The notes beneath the pieces are model-generated. The model saw only the letters and a program-made list of their open reading frames with translations. It was not told where the DNA came from and made no database searches. Below, piece by piece: positions 60,104 through 64,000 of a stretch of 64,000 bases of DNA. Origin of the DNA: Paulownia fortunei (taxonomy: Eukaryota > Streptophyta > Magnoliopsida > Lamiales > Paulowniaceae); assembly GCA_019321725.1 (NCBI GenBank), contig CM033106.1, positions 14,978,551-15,042,550 on the forward strand. Direction: 5' to 3'. The first letter of the stretch is position 1; every line of letters begins with the position of its first letter. The translations under genes and the position numbers were made by a program.

Positions 60104-62762
60104 TATAGCCTTCCAGCTTTAGTTTTCCATTATTGTAAACCAATAAGATATCCTTAGTCCTTTATAAGTACTTAGGGATCATCTTTATGGTTCTCCAATG
60201 CTCCTTGCCTAGATTGGACTGATATCTTCTTGTGATAGTCAGAGCATATGAGACATTAGGCTGTGTACATAGCATATCATACAAAATGCTTTCCAATGGA
60301 GGATGCATATGGTATGCAAGTCATTCTTTTTCTTTCCTCTGGAGTCTTTGCGGACATTAGATTTTGAAAGGGAGACCCCATGACTCATAGGTAAGAATCC
60401 CCTTTTGGACTCTTCCATGTTAAACCATTTTTAGCATTTTATCTATTTATGTGGATTGGGATAGTCCGATCATCCTTTTGGGTCTATCTCTATAGACCTT
60501 TATCCCTAAGATATATGATGCTTCTCCCAAATCTTGCATGGAGAATTGAGTAGATAACTAAAACTTTGTTGACTGCAACATCCCTATATCTTTTCCAATA
60601 AGTAGTATGTGATCAAGATAAAGTAAAACAAATAGCACCGCGCTCCCACTAACTTTCTTATACACATAAGGTTCATCCAGATTCTTGAGGAACCAAAAAA
60701 TTTGATTGTCTCATCGAATCGGAGGCTCCAATTTTGGGAAGCTTGTTTGAGTCCATAAATGGATCTCTAGAGCTTGTAAATCTATTGTTCACTCCCAATG
60801 GATAGGAAGATCTCTAGATGCCTCATATAGATCTCTTCCACAATATTCTCATTGAGGAAGGTGGTCTTTATATGCATTTGCCATATCTCATAGGTGTAAT
60901 ACGCTGATACGACAAGTAATATCCGAATGGAATTTGGTATTGCCACTGGTGTGAAGGTTTCTTCATAGTCAATTTCATTCTTTAAGTATAACCCTTTGTA
61001 ATCAGTCGTGCCTTATATGTCACTACCTCTTCATCTACTCCAACTTTCTGCTTGTAGACCTATTCACAACCAATAGATATAATACCCAATGGTGGGTCCA
61101 CCAAGGTCTATACCTTAATGAAGTATATGAAGTCCATCTCAACTTGCATGGCCTCTTGCCATTTTCTCGATTCAATGTCAAACATTAATTCTCCATAATT
61201 CTTTGGATCACTATCCAAAAAATGCTTCTACTTATTGTTCAACAAAAGACCATATCACTTAGGTGGCCTTAAGATCCTTTCAAATCTTCTAGGAGGCTAT
61301 GTGAAAGAAGTGTTAGATATTGGTGGTTCTATCGTTCAGACACCTCTAGCTGCTATGGGACTTTTTGTGGCTCTTGAATTTCTTCAAGCTCTACGACCTC
61401 CACTTTTCATCTACCTATTAGAAACTCCTCTCAAGAAAGGTGGCATTCCTCGAAACAAACATCTTTTGTTTTGAGGGGTCATAGAAATAGTATCCAATAG
61501 ATTCCCTTGAATACCCCACAAACTTGCATATGGTGGATTTAGCATCCAACTTATCTCCCACTAGCTGGTACACATAAGCAGGGCAACCCCATATTGTTAG
61601 GTATTTGTATGAAGGGGTCTTGCCACACCACATCTCATATGGTGTTTTGGGCAACGACTTACTTAGTACTTTGTTTAACAAAAATGTCGCCATTTCTAGA
61701 GCATAACCCCAGAATAAAAGACCAATCCTAGTGAAACTCATCATGGACTGAACTATGTCCAATGGGGTTTAATTCATTCCTTCCTCAACCTGATTGAGTA
61801 GTTGAGTCATAGGCAGAGTCCACAGCAAGATAATCCTATCATCTCTTAGATAATCAAGAAACTCTAAGTCTTGATACTTCCCCTAGTTTGTTTCTCTATT
61901 TCTTGCCTAAAGTCTTTAAACCTTGCAAAGGCTTTGAACTTGTATCTCAAAAGATACACATATCCATACCTTGAGTAATCATTAGTAAAGGTAATGAAAT
62001 AGTGATAATTTCCTTAGGCACTAACACTTAGTGGCCTACATACATTTATACAATTCAAATTCAAAGGATTTGCAACATGCTCTACTTGTCAAACAAAACA
62101 TGACTTGGTCATCTTTCCCTTTAGCCAAGATTCACAAGTTGACATTACTTGCTTGTCAATAAGGCCAGGTAATTGTGCCAACTTATAGATTCTTTTTCTT
62201 AGAGATATGATATAGTTTAGCTTGCCACAAGTATGTGGAACTATGATAATCTAATTTATGTTTATCACTTTGTTGAATATGTAAGATGGAGTTTTAAGGT
62301 TGGACAATATATAAATCATTTGTTAAAATTCCAACATGAACTAAATAGCACTAAAATAAATGGAACACTTTCCATCATTTACTGAAAAACATTGACCCTC
62401 TCCACCCTAAATAGGATAATATAATGATCTTTAATAGTTCAGAAATATAAAGAGAAGAATGTAAAACTATTCTATCTCCATCTCCTAATGCTAAGTAGAC
62501 AGTTTCTATGACTAAAGTAGCTACCTTTACCCTATTCCCAAGTCTTGGATCCACTCTCCATTAACTAGCTCCCTATTTGTCATCCCATGGAAAAAACTAC
62601 ATAGATGAGCACCACAACCAGTATCTAATACCAAAGAAGCATCATTAACCTAAAGGTTAACTTTAAATAAGAATAACCATTACTCTTCTAGCGACTTGCA
62701 AGGTACTCCTTGCTAGTCCTCTTCCAATGCCCCGACTTTCCACTGTAGTGGCATATGTCCTC
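60104..62762 (-). pseudogene. copia block D, third copy
   Basis: Reverse copy of 23877-26535 (coordinate sum 86639, no net indels). The first bases after the gap agree with the left arm (ATTGTAAACCAATAAG) rather than with the right locus (ACTGTAAATCCAGAAG) at the one place where the two differ. The integrase frame 61418-61762 equals the left-arm protein exactly, with D rather than N in FYDPSKQ. Confidence 0.88.
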
Positions 62763-64000
62763 AGCTTTATCTTTGTAGATCCTTATCCCTAAGATATAGG
62801 ATGCTTCTCCCAGATCCGGTATGGAAAACAGAGTAGATAACCAATCCTTTGTTGACTACAACATCCCTATATAATTCCTAATGAGTAGGATGTGATCAAT
62901 GTAAAGCACAACAAACGTCACATAGGGTTCATTTGGATTCTTGAGAAAACTAAATGAATTGATTCACCCATTGATATGGAGGCTTGTTTGAGTCCATAAA
63001 TAGATTTCTAGAATCTATTGCTTGCTCCCAATGGATACAAAGCCCTCTGGCTACCTCATATAGATCTATTCCTCAATATTCTCATTGAGTATGGTGGTCT
63101 TCACATCCATTTATCATATCTTATAGTTGTAATATGTTGATATAACAAGAAATATCCAAATACATTTTTGCATTGCCATAGGTGAGAAGGTTTCTTCATA
63201 ATCAATTACTTATCTTTAAGTATACACCTTTGTAATCAGTCGTGCTTTATAGGTCACTATCTTTTCAACTACTCTAGGCTTTACTTGTAAAGCTAGTTGC
63301 AGCCAATAAATATAATACCCTGTGGTGGGTCCACCAAGGTCTATACCTTGGTGGAGTATATGAAGTTCATCTCAACTTCCATGGCCTCTTGCCATTTTCT
63401 TGATTCAAAGTCAGATATTACTTCTCCTTAATTCCTTGGATCACTATCCAAAAAATACTCCTCGTTGTTCTCCCACAAAAGACCATATCATTCCTTAAGA
63501 TCCTTTCAAATCTCCTAGGAGGCTGTGTGAAAAAAGTATTAGATGTTGGTGGTTCTATGGTTTAGACACCATTGTCTGCTATGGGTTGTTTTGTGATTCT
63601 TGAATTTCTTCAAGGTCTACTACCTCGCCTTTTCTATCTAATAGAAACTCCTTCTCAAGTAAAGTGTCATTCCTAGAAACAAACATCTTTCATTTTGAAG
63701 GGTCATACAAATAGTATCCAACATATTCCATTGGATACTCCACAAACTTTAATTATATGGATCTAGCATCTAACTTATCTCCTACTAGCTCGGTGACCCC
63801 ATACTGTTAGGTATTTCTATAAAGGGCTATTCCCACACAATATTTTTATGGCATTTTGGGCGCCGACTTACTTGGTACTCTATTTACAGAAATGTCGCCA
63901 TTTCTAAAGTATAGCCACAGAATAAAAGAGAAATCCCAATAAAGCTCGTTATAGACTAAACCTTGTTGAACAGGAGTTTGATTCATTCACTCAACAACCC
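62763..64000 (-). pseudogene. copia block C, third copy, cut by window end
   Basis: Reverse copy of 22639-23876: RT end, linker and integrase of block C, with the same YIDH RT box. It continues past the window edge. Confidence 0.86.

Noticed and set aside
1..64000. Host protein-coding genes, tRNAs or rRNAs
   Set aside because: No conserved host domain, splice-consistent gene model, tRNA cloverleaf or rRNA segment was recognised. The TATCAGAGCC at 35926-35947 is a tRNA-complementary primer site, not a tRNA.

Overview
The window looks like a retrotransposon graveyard from an AT-rich flowering-plant nuclear genome. Every protein-like stretch I can recognise belongs to plant Ty1/copia or Ty3/gypsy LTR retrotransposons, and all are broken by stops, frameshifts or deletions. 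I see no intact host gene, rRNA, tRNA, CRISPR array or bacterial-type feature. Two runs of exactly 100 N (11764-11863 and 60004-60103) are scaffold gaps, so the window joins three contigs.

Layout. 1-2650: minus-strand copia remnant (Gag zinc knuckle to RT/RNase H). 2651-3921: unassigned, GC-richer, with a 40-bp minisatellite. 3922-11763: a gag/pol-less copia-type element (LTR, leader, LTR) with two ~1.5-2 kb direct repeats inside it. Gap. 11916-14104: gypsy-type LTR fragment and unassigned sequence. 14105-26619: copia array on the plus strand in which Gag-knuckle-to-RT blocks are repeated head to tail, with an LTR-less gypsy fragment lodged backwards in one integrase. 26625-28414: solo LTR with a perfect 5-bp target duplication. 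28415-31570: end of the copia (RNase H, polypurine tract, LTR) fused to a gypsy-type LTR fragment. 31571-37790: minus-strand copia element with RT, leader VNTR, primer-binding site and a ~1.84-kb LTR. 37791-46375: truncated plus-strand copia LTR, then two long gypsy-type LTRs tail to tail. 46376-60003: the whole 15003-31570 region again in reverse. Gap. 60104-64000: a third copy of part of the copia array.

The main structural feature is an inverted repeat: 15003-26455 and 48551-60003 mirror each other with constant coordinate sum 75006, so no net indels over 11.45 kb and almost no substitutions. The inner halves (28415-31570 against about 43970-48550) are the same element but clearly diverged. 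The abrupt identity change, the right arm stopping at an N gap, and a third matching copy after the gap make an assembly duplication at least as likely as a real recent inverted duplication or gene conversion.

No gene set here works together in a cellular pathway. The window records nested insertion, internal tandem amplification, solo-LTR formation and inverted duplication. I found no convincing new biological system; the most unusual observation is the repeated internal module of a catalytically dead copia element.
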